Shown here: in pieces, positions 37,956 through 49,575 of the stretch
How positions within the stretch are numbered: position 1 is the first letter of the stretch
Layout: the number at the start of each line of letters is the position of its first letter
Assembly: GCF_001905145.1 (NCBI RefSeq)
Contig: NZ_LWLB01000004.1
Span: 62,001 to 126,000, forward strand
From: Nocardiopsis sp. TSRI0078
GTDB lineage: Bacteria; Actinomycetota; Actinomycetes; Streptosporangiales; Streptosporangiaceae
Direction of reading: 5' to 3'
DNA: 64,000 bases
Notes under the pieces: model-generated
Database searches by the model: none
Told to the model about the DNA's origin: nothing
The model's input: the letters and a program-made list of their open reading frames with translations, nothing else
Made by a program: the position numbers and the translations under genes

Positions 37956-39071
37956 CTAGTGGTGCGGGTTGACCACGACCTCGACCCGCTGGAACTCCTT
38001 GAGGTCGGTGTAGCCGGAGGTGGCCATCGTGCGGCGCAGGGCTCCCATGAGGTTCATGGAGCCGTCGCTGGTGGAGGCGGGGCCGTGCAGGATCGACTTC
38101 AGGTCGCCGATCGTGCCCACCCGGACCCGCTCGCCGCGCGGCAGCTCGCCGTGGTGGGCCTCGCTGCCCCAGTGGTAGCCGCCGCCGGGCGCCTCGACGG
38201 CGCGCGCCAGCGGGGAGCCCACCATGACGGCGTCGGCGCCGCAGGCCAGCGCCTTGGCGATGTCGCCGCTGCCGGTCATGCCGCCGTCGGCGATGACGTG
38301 CACGTAGCGGCCGCCGGACTCGTCCAGGTAGTCGCGGCGGGCCGCGGCCACGTCGCCGACGGCGCTGGCCATCGGCACGGCCACGCCCAGCACGGAGCGG
38401 GTGGTGTGCCCCGAGCCGCCGCCGAAGCCGACCAGCACACCGGCGGCGCCGGTGCGCATCAGGTGCAGGGCGGCGGTGTAGGTGGCGCAGCCGCCGACCA
38501 CGACCGGTACGTCCAGGTCGTAGATGAACTGCTTGAGGTTGAGCGGTTCGGCGCGGCCGGAGACGTGCTCGGCCGAGACCGTGGTGCCGCGGATCACGAA
38601 GATGTCCACGCCCGCGTCGACGACCGCCTTGTGGTACTGGGCGGTGCGCTGCGGCGACAGCCGCGCGGCGGTGACCAGGCCCGCGTCCCGGATCTCCTCG
38701 ATGCGGCGGCCGATCAGCTCCTCCTGGATGGGCGCCGCGTAGATCTCCTGGAGCCGCTTCGTGGCGGCGACGTCGTCGAGTTCGCGGATCTCCTGGAGCA
38801 GCGGCTCCGGGTCCTCGTAGCGGGTCCAGAGCCCTTCGAGGTCGAGCACGCCGAGGCCGCCCTGCTCGCCCACGGCCACGACCGTCTTGGGGGAGGCCAC
38901 ACTGTCCATGGGGCTGACCACCAGCGGCGTCTCGAACCGGTAGGCGTCGATCTGCCAGGCGATGGACACCTCCTCCGGGTCCCGCGTCCGCCGGGCAGGC
39001 ACGATCCCGATCTCGTCGAGCTCATAGGCGCGGCGCCCGTTCTTGCCCAGCCCGATCTCCACCTGAGCCAA
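37956..39071 (-). CDS. guaB3: GuaB3-family IMP dehydrogenase-related protein
   Basis: This 371-residue TIM-barrel protein of the IMPDH/GMPR superfamily lacks CBS domains. The barrel motifs MDSVASPKTV and VHVIADGGMTGSGDIAKAL are clear. At the loop where GuaB has the catalytic Cys (GSICTTR) this protein has GGGSGHTTRSV, so the Cys is absent and an ordinary IMPDH reaction looks unlikely. Actinobacterial GuaB3 proteins are conserved next to guaB but their reaction has not been settled; some cyanobacterial relatives act as GMP reductases. It lies downstream of guaB on the same strand but beyond a strong terminator, so it is probably transcribed separately. Confidence 0.92.
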   Translation of the reverse strand: MAQVEIGLGKNGRRAYELDEIGIVPARRTRDPEEVSIAWQIDAYRFETPLVVSPMDSVASPKTVVAVGEQGGLGVLDLEGLWTRYEDPEPLLQEIRELDDVAATKRLQEIYAAPIQEELIGRRIEEIRDAGLVTAARLSPQRTAQYHKAVVDAGVDIFVIRGTTVSAEHVSGRAEPLNLKQFIYDLDVPVVVGGCATYTAALHLMRTGAAGVLVGFGGGSGHTTRSVLGVAVPMASAVGDVAAARRDYLDESGGRYVHVIADGGMTGSGDIAKALACGADAVMVGSPLARAVEAPGGGYHWGSEAHHGELPRGERVRVGTIGDLKSILHGPASTSDGSMNLMGALRRTMATSGYTDLKEFQRVEVVVNPHH

Positions 39072-39377
39072 CGTTTCGATCCCCTCTGACGTGCGTCACC
39101 GGATGGTCTACCGGCGCGTTCCTGCCGCCGAGAGTCTATCGACACGTCGCGGGGGGCCGTCCCCGTCTGTGCGGACCCGGCCCCGGGGCCGGGTCGGCGG
39201 AGAGGTCCGGACCGGCGCGCCCCGTCCGCCCCACCGATAGGCAAGCGCTTTCCATGCCCGGCTCCCCCACCCCGGCGGAAGCGGGGAGGAGCGGCGGAGC
39301 AAGGCGCCGCGGGCCGCACGGGAACCCTCCCGTGCGGCCCGCGGTGGCGGATCGGCGGCGGCCGGTGCCGCCCGCGG
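39072..39377. other. guaB3 upstream region with LacI-type palindrome and guaB terminator
   Basis: These 306 nt hold no gene. A palindrome GGCAAGCGCTTTCC (39240-39253), symmetrical except for one pair (GGnAAGCGCTTnCC), lies about 170 nt upstream of guaB3 and resembles a LacI/GalR-family operator. The same motif occurs at 56652-56665. The right end is the guaB terminator listed separately. Confidence 0.5.
39307..39344 (-). terminator. guaB terminator
   Basis: A perfect 17-bp stem (39307-39323 with 39328-39344, arms starting CCGCGGGCCGCACGG) with an ACCC loop lies 33 nt after the guaB stop codon. Confidence 0.9.
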
Positions 39378-41402
<2,025 letters not shown>

Positions 41403-42044
41403 TCAGGGGAGGAGGCGGTTCGCCACGGCCACCTGCCGAAGCCGAGCAATAGCTCGGTGCTGGGCAACCCGTACCGCTCCTGCCGACATTCCAAGGACAT
41501 GTCCCGTCTCATCCGCTGTAAGTCCTGCGATCACCCTCATGACCAGCAGCTTCCGCTGCTGCTCGGGCAGTTCGTCGAGAAGCTCCCTGGCGCGCTGGGC
41601 CTCGATGACCCGCACCGCCGACTCCTCCGGTCCCGGCCCCTCGTCCGGCCGCTCGGGCACGGAGTCGGTGGGCACCACCTCCACCCTGCCGGCCACGCGC
41701 AGGGTGTCGGCCACCTTGTGGGCCGCGATCCCGAACACGAAGGCCGCGAACGGGCGGCCGCGGTCCTGGTAGCGCGGTATCGCCGAGAGCAGGGCGATAC
41801 ACACCTCCTGGGCCACGTCGTCGGAGTAGTGGGCCAGTCCCGAGACCCGCGCGAGGCGGGCACGGCAGTACCTGACCACCATGGGGCGGACCTCGCGCAG
41901 CAGCGAGTCCATGGCCCCGTCGTCCCCTCGGACCGCGAGGGACCCCAGATGGTTCAACCCCGTGTCGCGCGTAGCGGGGTCCGCCTCCCCGTGCGTTCCT
42001 GGCCGCTGCGCGGTAACGCCCCCCCGGGCGCCTGCATCCGTCAC
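41403..42044 (-). CDS. shbA: RNA polymerase sigma factor, ShbA/SigD-like ECF type
   Basis: This ~213-residue group IV sigma factor has region 2 with [20 protein letters not shown] and region 4 with [20 protein letters not shown] followed by [11 protein letters not shown]. The location beside guaB, guaB3 and groEL matches Streptomyces shbA and mycobacterial sigD. In Streptomyces griseus ShbA drives transcription of the principal sigma gene hrdB. The start is uncertain: GTG at 42044 is chosen, while a GTG at 42080 or a later start just before the [18 protein letters not shown] segment is possible. No anti-sigma gene is adjacent. Confidence 0.88.
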   Translation of the reverse strand: MTDAGARGGVTAQRPGTHGEADPATRDTGLNHLGSLAVRGDDGAMDSLLREVRPMVVRYCRARLARVSGLAHYSDDVAQEVCIALLSAIPRYQDRGRPFAAFVFGIAAHKVADTLRVAGRVEVVPTDSVPERPDEGPGPEESAVRVIEAQRARELLDELPEQQRKLLVMRVIAGLTADETGHVLGMSAGAVRVAQHRAIARLRQVAVANRLLP

Positions 42045-42176
42045 GTTACGAATGATGCCCCCACCACAGGACCCAACCACTCAGATCGACAACTACGGAA
42101 TGGTCACGTTTTGGGAAATTCGCCCGAAAACGCCACGTGTGCCCGGGTGAAACGTGGGACCCCCGTGGTAGTGCGC

Positions 42177-42206
42177 GGGGGCGGGACACGCTCGTGCCCC
42201 GCCCCC
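42177..42206 (-). terminator. groEL terminator hairpin
   Basis: A GC-rich stem of about 13 bp with one mismatch (GGGGCGGGACAC pairing GTGCCCCGCCCC) and a 4-nt loop lies ~40 nt past the groEL stop. Confidence 0.65.
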
Positions 42207-42245
42207 CGAACCGGATCCCACCGGACCCGGGTGCCGCAGCCGGTA

Positions 42246-43853
42246 CTAGTGGCTGTGGCCGTGGCCCTCGTCCTCGTCCTCCTCGGGCTTGTCCGCGACC
42301 AGCGCCTCGGTGGTCAGCAGCATGCCCGCGATGGATGCGGCGTTCTGGACGGCGGAGCGGGAGACCTTGACCGGGTCGATGATGCCCTCGGCGGTCAGGT
42401 CGCCGTAGGTGCCGGTCGCGGCGTTGTAGCCGTGGCCGACCTCCATCTCCGACACGCGGTGGGTGACCACGTAGCCCTCGGCGCCCGCGTTCTCGGCGAT
42501 CCAGCGGGCGGGCTCGACCAGGGCGCGGCGGACGATCGCCACACCGGTGGCCTCGTCGCCGGTCAGACCGAGGTCGCCCAGAGCGGTCGAGGCGTGCACC
42601 AGGGAGGCGCCGCCGCCGGCGACGATACCCTCCTCGATGGCCGCGCGGGTCGCCGAGATGGCGTCCTCCAGGCGGTGCTTCTTCTCCTTGAGCTCCACCT
42701 CGGTGGCCGCGCCCACGCGCAGGACGGACACGCCGCCCGCGAGCTTGGCCAGGCGCTCCTGGAGCTTCTCGCGGTCCCAGTCGGAGTCGCTCGCCTCGAT
42801 CTCCTTGCGGATCTGGCGGACGCGGTCCTCGACCTCGGACTGCTCACCGGCACCGTCCACGATGGTGGTGGTGTCCTTGGTGACGGTGATGCGGCGGGCG
42901 CTGCCGAGCGTGTTGACGTCGGCGTTCTCCAGGGTCAGGCCGACCTCCTCGGCGATGACCTGGCCGCCGGTGAGGACGGCGATGTCCTGGAGCATGGCCT
43001 TGCGGCGCTCGCCGAAGCCGGGCGCCTTGACCGCGGCGACGTCGAGCGTGCCGCGGATCTTGTTCAGCACCAGGGCGCCCAGGGCGTCGCCCTCGATGTC
43101 CTCGGCGATGATGAGCAGCGGCTTCTTGTTGTTCTGGAGGACCTTCTCCAGCAGGGGCAGCAGGTCGTTGAGGTTGCTGATCTTGCCCTGGTGGATCAGG
43201 ATCAGCGCGTCCTCCAGCACCGCCTCCTGGCGGTCGCCGTCGGTGACGAAGTAGGGCGAGATGTAGCCCTTGTCGAACTGCATGCCCTCGGTGAAGTCCA
43301 GGTCCAGACCGAAGGTCGGGGCCTCCTCCACCGTGATGACGCCGTCCTTGCCGACCTTGTCGAACGCCTCGGCGATCATGTCGCCGATCTGGGCGTCCTG
43401 GGCGGAGTTGGTGGCGACGTAGGCGATGTCCTCGCGCTCCTCCACGGGGCGGGCGCGCTCCAGAAGGATCTCCGACACCCGGCTCGCGGCGGCGTCGATG
43501 CCCTTCTTCATGGCCATCGGGGAGGCGCCGGCGGCCACGCTGCGGATCCCCTCGCGCACGAGGGCCTGCGCGAGGACGGTCGCGGTGGTGGTGCCGTCAC
43601 CGGCGGCGTCGTTGGTCTTGGTGGCGACCTCCTTGACCAGCTGGGCGCCCAGGTTCTCGTAGGGGTCGTCCAGCTCGATCTCACGGGCGACGGTCACGCC
43701 GTCGTTCGTGATGGTGGGGGCACCGAACTTCTTGTCGATGACGACGTTGCGGCCGCGCGGGCCCAGCGTCACCTTGACGGCGTTGGCGAGGCGGTCGACG
43801 CCCCGTTCGAGGGCGCGGCGGGCGTCGTCCTCGAACTCCAGGATCTTCGGCAT
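42246..43853 (-). CDS. groEL: chaperonin GroEL, GroEL1 type
   Basis: This 535-residue 60-kDa chaperonin has [19 protein letters not shown] near the N-terminus, ATP site [14 protein letters not shown] and the apical domain [12 protein letters not shown]. The C-terminus is His-rich (DEGHGHSH) instead of the Gly-Gly-Met repeat, which marks it as the groES-linked GroEL1 form of actinobacteria. ATG at 43853 (MPKILEFED) follows a purine-rich site. It lies 117 nt after groES on the same transcript. Confidence 0.97.
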   Translation of the reverse strand: MPKILEFEDDARRALERGVDRLANAVKVTLGPRGRNVVIDKKFGAPTITNDGVTVAREIELDDPYENLGAQLVKEVATKTNDAAGDGTTTATVLAQALVREGIRSVAAGASPMAMKKGIDAAASRVSEILLERARPVEEREDIAYVATNSAQDAQIGDMIAEAFDKVGKDGVITVEEAPTFGLDLDFTEGMQFDKGYISPYFVTDGDRQEAVLEDALILIHQGKISNLNDLLPLLEKVLQNNKKPLLIIAEDIEGDALGALVLNKIRGTLDVAAVKAPGFGERRKAMLQDIAVLTGGQVIAEEVGLTLENADVNTLGSARRITVTKDTTTIVDGAGEQSEVEDRVRQIRKEIEASDSDWDREKLQERLAKLAGGVSVLRVGAATEVELKEKKHRLEDAISATRAAIEEGIVAGGGASLVHASTALGDLGLTGDEATGVAIVRRALVEPARWIAENAGAEGYVVTHRVSEMEVGHGYNAATGTYGDLTAEGIIDPVKVSRSAVQNAASIAGMLLTTEALVADKPEEDEDEGHGHSH

Positions 43854-43970
43854 AGGGATGCTTCCTCTTCGGCTGGTCAAAAAACGGGCATCCCGCCCGC
43901 CCGGCGATGTGCCGACCGGTGCGGGATGCGGATGTCCTCCGAGCCCGGCGCCGCCGGACCCCGTCGGGAC

Positions 43971-44282
43971 CTACTTCTCGACGACCGCGAGGATGTCGCG
44001 GGCAGAGAGGACCAGGTACTCCTCGCCGTCGTACTTGACCTCGGTGCCGCCGTACTTGCTGTAGAGGACGACGTCGCCGACGTTCACGTCCAGCGGGATG
44101 CGCTTGTCACCCTCGTCGTCCCAGCGGCCGGGGCCCACGGCCAGGACCTTGCCCTCCTGGGGCTTCTCCTTGGCGGTGTCCGGGATGACCAGACCGGAAG
44201 CGGTGGTCTGCTCGGCCTCCAGCGTCTGGACCACGACGCGGTCCTCCAACGGCTTCAGCACGGTCTTGGTGGCGGTCGACAC
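43971..44282 (-). CDS. groES: co-chaperonin GroES
   Basis: This 103-residue GroES has the mobile loop [19 protein letters not shown] and the closing [19 protein letters not shown]. The GTG at 44282 follows GGGGGAGG at ideal distance. It is the first gene of the groESL operon and lies behind a CIRCE element. Confidence 0.97.
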   Translation of the reverse strand: MSTATKTVLKPLEDRVVVQTLEAEQTTASGLVIPDTAKEKPQEGKVLAVGPGRWDDEGDKRIPLDVNVGDVVLYSKYGGTEVKYDGEEYLVLSARDILAVVEK

Positions 44283-44407
44283 GGTGTGACCTCCCCCTTC
44301 AGAGTTTCGGTGTCCTGTCTTGGTCCGCACTGGTGCACGGACCGGCTACGAAAAAGGGGCGACCACGGCGGCCTGTCGTCGCGGGTGCCAGACCGGCCTC
44401 GTCGCGA

Positions 44408-44434
44408 TTAGCACTCTACCCCCGAGAGTGCCAG
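44408..44434 (-). promoter_or_regulatory. CIRCE operator (HrcA site) of groES-groEL
   Basis: The sequence TTAGCACTC-N9-GAGTGCCAG matches the CIRCE consensus TTAGCACTC-N9-GAGTGCTAA with two changes in the right arm. On the minus strand the left arm supplies GCTAAT as a -10 and CTGGCA as a -35. HrcA therefore blocks the promoter directly. The methyltransferase gene starts about 200 nt away in the other direction. Confidence 0.93.
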
Positions 44435-44635
44435 AATGGAAATGTGACCGTGACCCCCCGCCAGGGCCCCGGCCCCGCCCGGGTCGGTCGGTGGCGGGGC
44501 GCCCGGACCCGGCGGAGCTTCGGCCGGGGGCTTCGGCCGGACCGCCCGCGGGGGCCGGAGAGGGCCGGGCCGGTCCGGACCGGCCCGCCGGGGACACTCG
44601 TTCGCCGACCGCTCTTCGACGTCTGGGGGGAACCC

Positions 44636-45904
44636 ATGCGCGTGCCCGCCTTCGAGGCACTGCTCACCGGCGCGGGCCGGGAGGTGCTGGCGGGGATCGA
44701 CCCGAAGGCCGCCGCCCGTGACCGCCTGGCCGCGGCCTCCCGGCTGCGCGCCGATCCCCGCGTGGCCGCTCTCGACCCCGGTCTACCCGTGTCGGAGCTG
44801 GTAAACGCGCTCCTGACCCAGGTGTTGCTGCGCGAGCGCGGCCGGTCCAAGTTCGGCGACCGCGCGGAGCGGATGTTCTTCACCCCCGACGGCCTGGAGC
44901 AGTCCACCCGCCGGGTGGTGGCCGACCACCGCGCGGAGCGGATGGCGCGGGTGGCCCCCGACGTCCTGGACGGCGCCGCCGCGGGCGACCTGTGCTGCGG
45001 GGTCGGCGCGGACCTGCTGGCGCTGGCCGAGCGCGGTGTTCCGGTGGAGGGCGTGGACGCCGACCCCCTGACGGCGGCCGTGGCGCGCGCCAACATCGAG
45101 GCCCTCGGGCCGTCCGGCCCGGCCCGGGTCCGCGAGGGCGACGCCGCCGGGACCGCCCCCGGCCGGTACCCGCTGCTGTTCTGCGACCCCGCGCGGCGGG
45201 GCGGGCGCGGCCGGGTGTTCGATCCGGCCGCCTACTCCCCGCCCTGGGACACGGCGGTCGGGCTGGCCGCCGCCGCGGGCGCGGCGTGCCTCAAGGCGGC
45301 GCCGGGCATCCCGCACGAGGCGCTGCCCGAGGAGGCGGCGGCCGAGTGGATCTCGGTGGACGGGGAGCTGAAGGAGACGGCCCTGTGGTTCGGCGCGCTG
45401 GCGGAGGGACCGCGGCGCCGGGCGACGGTCCTGCACGAGCGGGAGGGCCTGCTGGCGCGCGAGGGCGCGGCGGCGCACCTGGACGCCGAGCCCGGCCTGG
45501 GCCCGGCCCCGGTGGCCCCGGCCCGGCGCTACCTGTACGACCCGGACCCGGCCGTGGTGCGCTCGCACCTGGTGGCCGAGGCGGCGGCCCGGGTGGACGG
45601 CGCCCTGCTGGACGAGCGGATCGCCTACTTCACGGCGGACACGCCGGCCGTCTCACCCCTGTGGCGGGTGCTGGAGGTCCTGGAGGTGCTGCCGTTCTCC
45701 CTGAAACGACTGCGTTCAGCGGTGCGGAAGTTGAATGCCGGGACGGTGACGGTCAAGAAGCGGGGCTCGGCGGTGGACACCGAGAAGCTGCGCCGGGACC
45801 TTCGGGCGTCCGGTCCGGAGTCGGTGACGGTCGTGCTCACCCGGATCGGCGAGCGGCCCTTCTGCCTGCTGTGCCGCGAGGTCGGGGAGCCCTCCCGAGG
45901 CTGA
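44636..45904 (+). CDS. class I SAM-dependent methyltransferase with THUMP-like C-terminal domain
   Basis: The product is 422 residues. An N-terminal helical region (MRVPAFEALLTGAGREVL) is followed by a methyltransferase core with motif I DLCCGVGADLLALAERG and motif IV-like LLFCDPARRGGRGRVFDP. The C-terminal part, VLPFSLKRLRSAVRKLNAGT, is a THUMP-like domain seen in this actinobacterial family. RNA is a plausible substrate by analogy with other THUMP-linked enzymes, but the target is not known. ATG 44636 is preceded by GGGGGG; upstream GTG codons in frame (44444) are less likely because that stretch is low-complexity. Confidence 0.88.
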   Translation: MRVPAFEALLTGAGREVLAGIDPKAAARDRLAAASRLRADPRVAALDPGLPVSELVNALLTQVLLRERGRSKFGDRAERMFFTPDGLEQSTRRVVADHRAERMARVAPDVLDGAAAGDLCCGVGADLLALAERGVPVEGVDADPLTAAVARANIEALGPSGPARVREGDAAGTAPGRYPLLFCDPARRGGRGRVFDPAAYSPPWDTAVGLAAAAGAACLKAAPGIPHEALPEEAAAEWISVDGELKETALWFGALAEGPRRRATVLHEREGLLAREGAAAHLDAEPGLGPAPVAPARRYLYDPDPAVVRSHLVAEAAARVDGALLDERIAYFTADTPAVSPLWRVLEVLEVLPFSLKRLRSAVRKLNAGTVTVKKRGSAVDTEKLRRDLRASGPESVTVVLTRIGERPFCLLCREVGEPSRG

Positions 45905-46030
45905 GGGGCGTGCGCGGGACGGGGGTCCGCGCGCGAGGCGGCGCGGGACCGTTCACGGGACGGGGACCGTGTTCCACGTCACCGGGTCACGGAGAAGGGT
46001 CAGATCGTTACCTCCGGAACCCAGATCTTT

Positions 46031-46056
46031 GGCCGCTCCCCGGGGAGGGAGCGGCC
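46031..46056 (+). terminator. terminator after the methyltransferase gene
   Basis: A perfect 10-bp stem GGCCGCTCCC/GGGAGCGGCC (46031-46040, 46047-46056) with a CGGGGA loop lies 127 nt after the methyltransferase stop. The remainder of the 420-nt gap 45905-46324 has no gene; its right half is markedly AT-richer. Confidence 0.75.
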
Positions 46057-46168
46057 GGTGTCGTTAAACTGGCGACCGCTGAATTCTTTCCCTTCTCATG
46101 GATTCACCCGGAAGGCCATGGTTGTTTGATCCGCCCCCGCGGCTCGATCGGAACATGGACCTCGCCTC

Positions 46169-46196
46169 TTGTGTATACACACAGTCACACTCTAAT
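46169..46196 (+). promoter_or_regulatory. candidate promoter with TGTGTATACACA palindrome
   Basis: A perfect 12-bp palindrome TGTGTATACACA (46170-46181) overlaps a possible -35 TTGTGT, followed after 16 bp by TCTAAT as -10. It lies about 130 nt upstream of the coiled-coil gene, inside a local AT-rich patch. The palindrome could be a repressor site. Confidence 0.45.
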
Positions 46197-46324
46197 TACG
46201 ACGAGGCAGTATTGACGCGGGAGCGCCGCCCGCCCGGGGACCATCGAGAACCCGCCCCGTCCGGAACCACCGTCCTTTCCCCCCGGACAGGCACGGGAGC
46301 GCCAGAAAAATAAGGAGCACCTCG

Positions 46325-48442
46325 GTGGAACAGACCAATCACAACTTCCTCAACGGGGGAGGCCAGGCCGGGATCTCCGACCGGATGCGCGACCTGCTCT
46401 CCCAGGCCGCTCAGGAGCACGTCTCCGACCAGAAGTCGCAGGGCGCCGTCAGCGAGGAGATGCGCCAGCGCCTCGAAGGCATGGAATGGCTGCTCCGCGA
46501 ACTGCGCGAGCGCGAACTCACCGCCCTCTCCGAGTCGGTCGCCACGGTCAACAGCCGCGTCGACGACTTCCTGGCCCGTCCGCCGGAATGGGCCGAGACC
46601 CTGGCCGAGCACATAGAGGTCGTCGGACAGCAGGTCAAGCCCCTCTCGGACCTGCCGTCCCTGCGTGCCGACACCAACCGCGTCGCCGGGCACCTGGACA
46701 CCGCGCTCACCCGCCTCCAGCGGATGGCCGAGACCGGGACCCGCACCGCCGAGCAGGTCACCGAGCTCGGGGAGCGCCTCAACGGGCTGAGCGACGCCTT
46801 CGGTGAGCGCCTGGACGCCCTCGACACCGCGCTCGCCTCCCTCACCGCCAGGACCGAGGCCGTCGAGGCGTCGCTGTCGGCGCTGTCGGAGGCCTCCGAC
46901 AGCCGCCACGAGGCCCTCACCAGCGGTCTGGCCGAGAGCCGCACCGAGCTGGCCGAGGCCCTGGCCGACGGGAGGACGGAGATCTCGCAGGCCCTGTCCG
47001 AGGGCCGCACCGAGCTCGCCGAGGCCGTCGCCGCCGGCCGCGAGAGCCTCGCCTCCGCCGTCGAGGAGAGCCGCGAGGCCCTCACCTCGGCCCAGACCCG
47101 GCTGGAGGAGTCCGTCACCGCAAGGCTGGAGGAGTCCTCCTCCGAGCTGCGCACGCTCGTCGAGGAGCGCACCGAGCGGCTGCGCGCCTCCTTCGAGGAG
47201 CGCACCGCCGAGCAGCACGAGACCCTGCTGTCCCGCCTGCAGGAGAACACCGGTGAGCTGGGCGAGCGCACCACCGCCCTGGCCGAGGAGCTGACCGCCC
47301 TGGCCACCGCCTCCGGTGAGCGCCACGAGGCCCTCGCCGCCAAGCTCACCGAGAGCGTCGGCTACCTCAGCACCCAGGCCGAGGAGAACAACGCCGAGAC
47401 CACCGCGGCCGTCGCCGACGTCACCGGTTCTCTCGCCAAGCTGCGGGAGAAGCACGAGTCGTCGCTCACCGAGCTGCGCACCCACCTGCGCCAGCGCCTG
47501 ACCGAGCTCAACGAGCAGATGGAGCTGGGCCGCACCGAGATCCGCGAGCACGCCGAGGCCACCTCCGAGCAGCTGCGCGAGGCGCTGACCGAGCGCACCG
47601 ACGCCCTGGGCACCCGGATCACCGAGGACGCCGAGCGCGTCACCTCCGACTTCGCCGAGCTGCGGGAGTTCGTCCGGGAGAGCGGCGACAAGCTCGCCAC
47701 GGAGTCCGAGGAGCGCTCGCAGGCGCTCACCGAGACGCTCACCGAGCAGGTGGAGGCGCACCGGACGGCCCTGGACGAGCGGCTGGAGCGCCAGCGCGAG
47801 GCGCTCACGGGCAAGGTCGACAACCACCTGTCGCAGATCACCGGCAAGGTGGACCACGAGCTGGGCCGCCTCACCGACCGCTTCGACACCTTCGAGGGCC
47901 ACTTCGAGGGGAGCTTCGAGAGCGTCGAGGGCAAGATCGACCGCATCGACGGCCGCATCGACGGTGTCAACGGCCGCCTGGACGGCCTCGACGGCCGGGT
48001 CAACGGCGTCGAGGGCCAGTTCGAGGGCGTCAGCGGGCACTTCGAGGGCGTGGACGGCCGCATGGAGGCGCTCGACGACCGGCTGGAGGCGCTCAACCAG
48101 CGGCTCAACCAGCTGCCGCAGACCATGGAGGTCAGCGAGCTGCACCGCCGCCTGGCCGAGCTGGTGGACCGGCCCCAGCTGGACCACACCGGCAAGCTGG
48201 AGGAGATCGACGAGCACGTCACCTCGTCCGTGACGCCGGTGCTGCGCGAGCTCAAGCAGCGCCCGGACCGGCACGAGCTGGAGGAGACCGTCACCGAGGC
48301 GGTCGAGAACTCCCACGACGACATCACCAAGCGGTTCACCTCCCTGGAGGAGACCGTGCTGGCCCTGGCGGAGGCGCTGCTGCGCCCGGGCCGGGACGGC
48401 AAGAAGAAGCGCCGCCACGATGATGACGAGGACGACGAGTAG
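46325..48442 (+). CDS. large coiled-coil protein of unknown function, 705 aa
   Basis: I do not recognise the family. After a ~45-residue N-terminal head (MEQTNHNFLNGGGQAGISDR) the protein is almost entirely helical and charged. Residues ~206-258 show 11-residue repeats (RTELAEALADG, RTEISQALSEG, RTELAEAVAAG, RESLASAVEES), a hendecad pattern. Residues 538-593 hold eight tandem heptads of the form IDGRIDG/LDGLDGR/FEGVDGR with a conserved Gly. The tail is KKKRRHDDDEDDE, a basic then acidic patch. There is no membrane segment. The start GTG follows AAGGAG. A cytoskeletal or scaffold role, as for actinomycete FilP/Scy proteins, is possible but only by general resemblance. Confidence 0.85.
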   Translation: MEQTNHNFLNGGGQAGISDRMRDLLSQAAQEHVSDQKSQGAVSEEMRQRLEGMEWLLRELRERELTALSESVATVNSRVDDFLARPPEWAETLAEHIEVVGQQVKPLSDLPSLRADTNRVAGHLDTALTRLQRMAETGTRTAEQVTELGERLNGLSDAFGERLDALDTALASLTARTEAVEASLSALSEASDSRHEALTSGLAESRTELAEALADGRTEISQALSEGRTELAEAVAAGRESLASAVEESREALTSAQTRLEESVTARLEESSSELRTLVEERTERLRASFEERTAEQHETLLSRLQENTGELGERTTALAEELTALATASGERHEALAAKLTESVGYLSTQAEENNAETTAAVADVTGSLAKLREKHESSLTELRTHLRQRLTELNEQMELGRTEIREHAEATSEQLREALTERTDALGTRITEDAERVTSDFAELREFVRESGDKLATESEERSQALTETLTEQVEAHRTALDERLERQREALTGKVDNHLSQITGKVDHELGRLTDRFDTFEGHFEGSFESVEGKIDRIDGRIDGVNGRLDGLDGRVNGVEGQFEGVSGHFEGVDGRMEALDDRLEALNQRLNQLPQTMEVSELHRRLAELVDRPQLDHTGKLEEIDEHVTSSVTPVLRELKQRPDRHELEETVTEAVENSHDDITKRFTSLEETVLALAEALLRPGRDGKKKRRHDDDEDDE

Positions 48443-48488
48443 GCCGCCGTCCGCCCGGTGACCGCCGGGCGGGCACGGAGAAGCGCGT

Positions 48489-48526
48489 GAGGGGGCCGGG
48501 ACACCGCGCGGTGTCCCGGCCCCCTC
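48489..48526. terminator. bidirectional terminator
   Basis: A 38-nt near-perfect palindrome (arms GAGGGGGCCGGGACACCG and its complement) lies between the coiled-coil gene and the convergent oxidoreductase gene. Confidence 0.9.
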
Positions 48527-48548
48527 GCGTGTCCGAAGGCCCGAGGCC

Positions 48549-49517
48549 TCAGACCGTGAAGACGATCTTGCCGAAGTGCTCGCCGTCGGCCATGGCCTGG
48601 AAGCCCTCCTTCGCCCGTGCCAGCGGCAGCACCCGGTCGATCTCGGGCCGCACGCCCGTGCGGACGCACATCCGGGCCAGGGCGTCCAGCTCCTGCTTGG
48701 TGCCCATGGTGGAGCCGATGACCCGCAGCTGGAGGAAGAACACCCGGTTGAGCTCGGCCGGGGGCGCGTCCCCGCTGGTGGCGCCGCAGGTGATCACGGC
48801 GCCGCCCGGCTTGAGGGAGCGCAGCGAGTGCGCCCAGGTGGCCTGGCCGACCGAGTCGAAGACCGCGTCCACCCTCTCCGGCAGCCGTTCACCCGTGGGC
48901 AGCGCCGCGTGGGCGCCCAGGGACAGTGCCCTGCTCCGCTTCTCCTCGCTGCGGCTGGTGGCGTAGACGCGGTGCCCGACCTGCGCCGCCAGGCGGATGA
49001 GCGCCGCCGCCACGCCTCCCCCGGCCCCCTGCACCAGCACCGTGGAACCGGGCCGCAGGCCGGCCTTGCCGAAGAGCATGCTGTAGGCGGTGAGCCACGC
49101 GGTGGGCAGGCAGGCGGCCTCCTCGAAGCTCAGCTCCGCGGGCTTGGGCACCAGGTTGCCGCGCGGCACGAGCACCTTCTCCGCGAAGGTGCCGTCGTGG
49201 ACCTCCGAGAGCAGCGAACGGCGGGGGTCGCGGGTCTCGTCGCCGCCCCCGGCGGAGGGGTCCCCGACGACCCCGTGCACGATGACCTCGTTGCCGTCCT
49301 CGTCCACTCCGGAGGCGTCGCAGCCCAGGACCATGGGCAGGCGCTCCTCACCGAGCCCGACGCCGCGCAGGCTCCACAGGTCGTGGTGGTTGAGGGAGGC
49401 CGCCCTGACGTCGACCGTGGTCCACCCCTCGCGGGGCCCGGGGTCGGGGCGCTCGCCCGCCTCCAGGCCGGAGACGGGGTCCTCGGGTGCGATGCGTGCT
49501 GCGGTGATAGCGAACAT
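48549..49517 (-). CDS. zinc-type alcohol dehydrogenase-like / quinone oxidoreductase family protein
   Basis: This 322-residue MDR-superfamily enzyme has the GroES-like N-terminal domain (VRAASLNHHDLWSLRGVG, LPMVLGCDASGVD) and a Rossmann domain with VLVQGAGGGVAAALIRLA. The substrate-binding part contains VFDSVGQATWAHSLRSLKPGG. Cys residues of the structural zinc site are missing, as in quinone reductases, so it probably uses NADPH without zinc. The substrate is unknown. It is a single gene. Confidence 0.9.
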   Translation of the reverse strand: MFAITAARIAPEDPVSGLEAGERPDPGPREGWTTVDVRAASLNHHDLWSLRGVGLGEERLPMVLGCDASGVDEDGNEVIVHGVVGDPSAGGGDETRDPRRSLLSEVHDGTFAEKVLVPRGNLVPKPAELSFEEAACLPTAWLTAYSMLFGKAGLRPGSTVLVQGAGGGVAAALIRLAAQVGHRVYATSRSEEKRSRALSLGAHAALPTGERLPERVDAVFDSVGQATWAHSLRSLKPGGAVITCGATSGDAPPAELNRVFFLQLRVIGSTMGTKQELDALARMCVRTGVRPEIDRVLPLARAKEGFQAMADGEHFGKIVFTV

Positions 49518-49575
49518 ACCCCGAAGCCAACCACGGAGACCGAATCCGGTTCCACCCCCGGCCGGGCCCGGTTCC

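Noticed and set aside
44444..44635. Upstream GTG starts for the methyltransferase
   Set aside because: The extra 60 residues are low-complexity Arg/Gly/Pro; the ATG at 44636 has a strong ribosome site and matches the start of the conserved domain.
47935..48105. Regular short DNA repeats that might suggest a CRISPR or minisatellite
   Set aside because: They are 21-nt periodic codons for heptads of the coiled-coil protein, with variation at third positions, and have no spacers.
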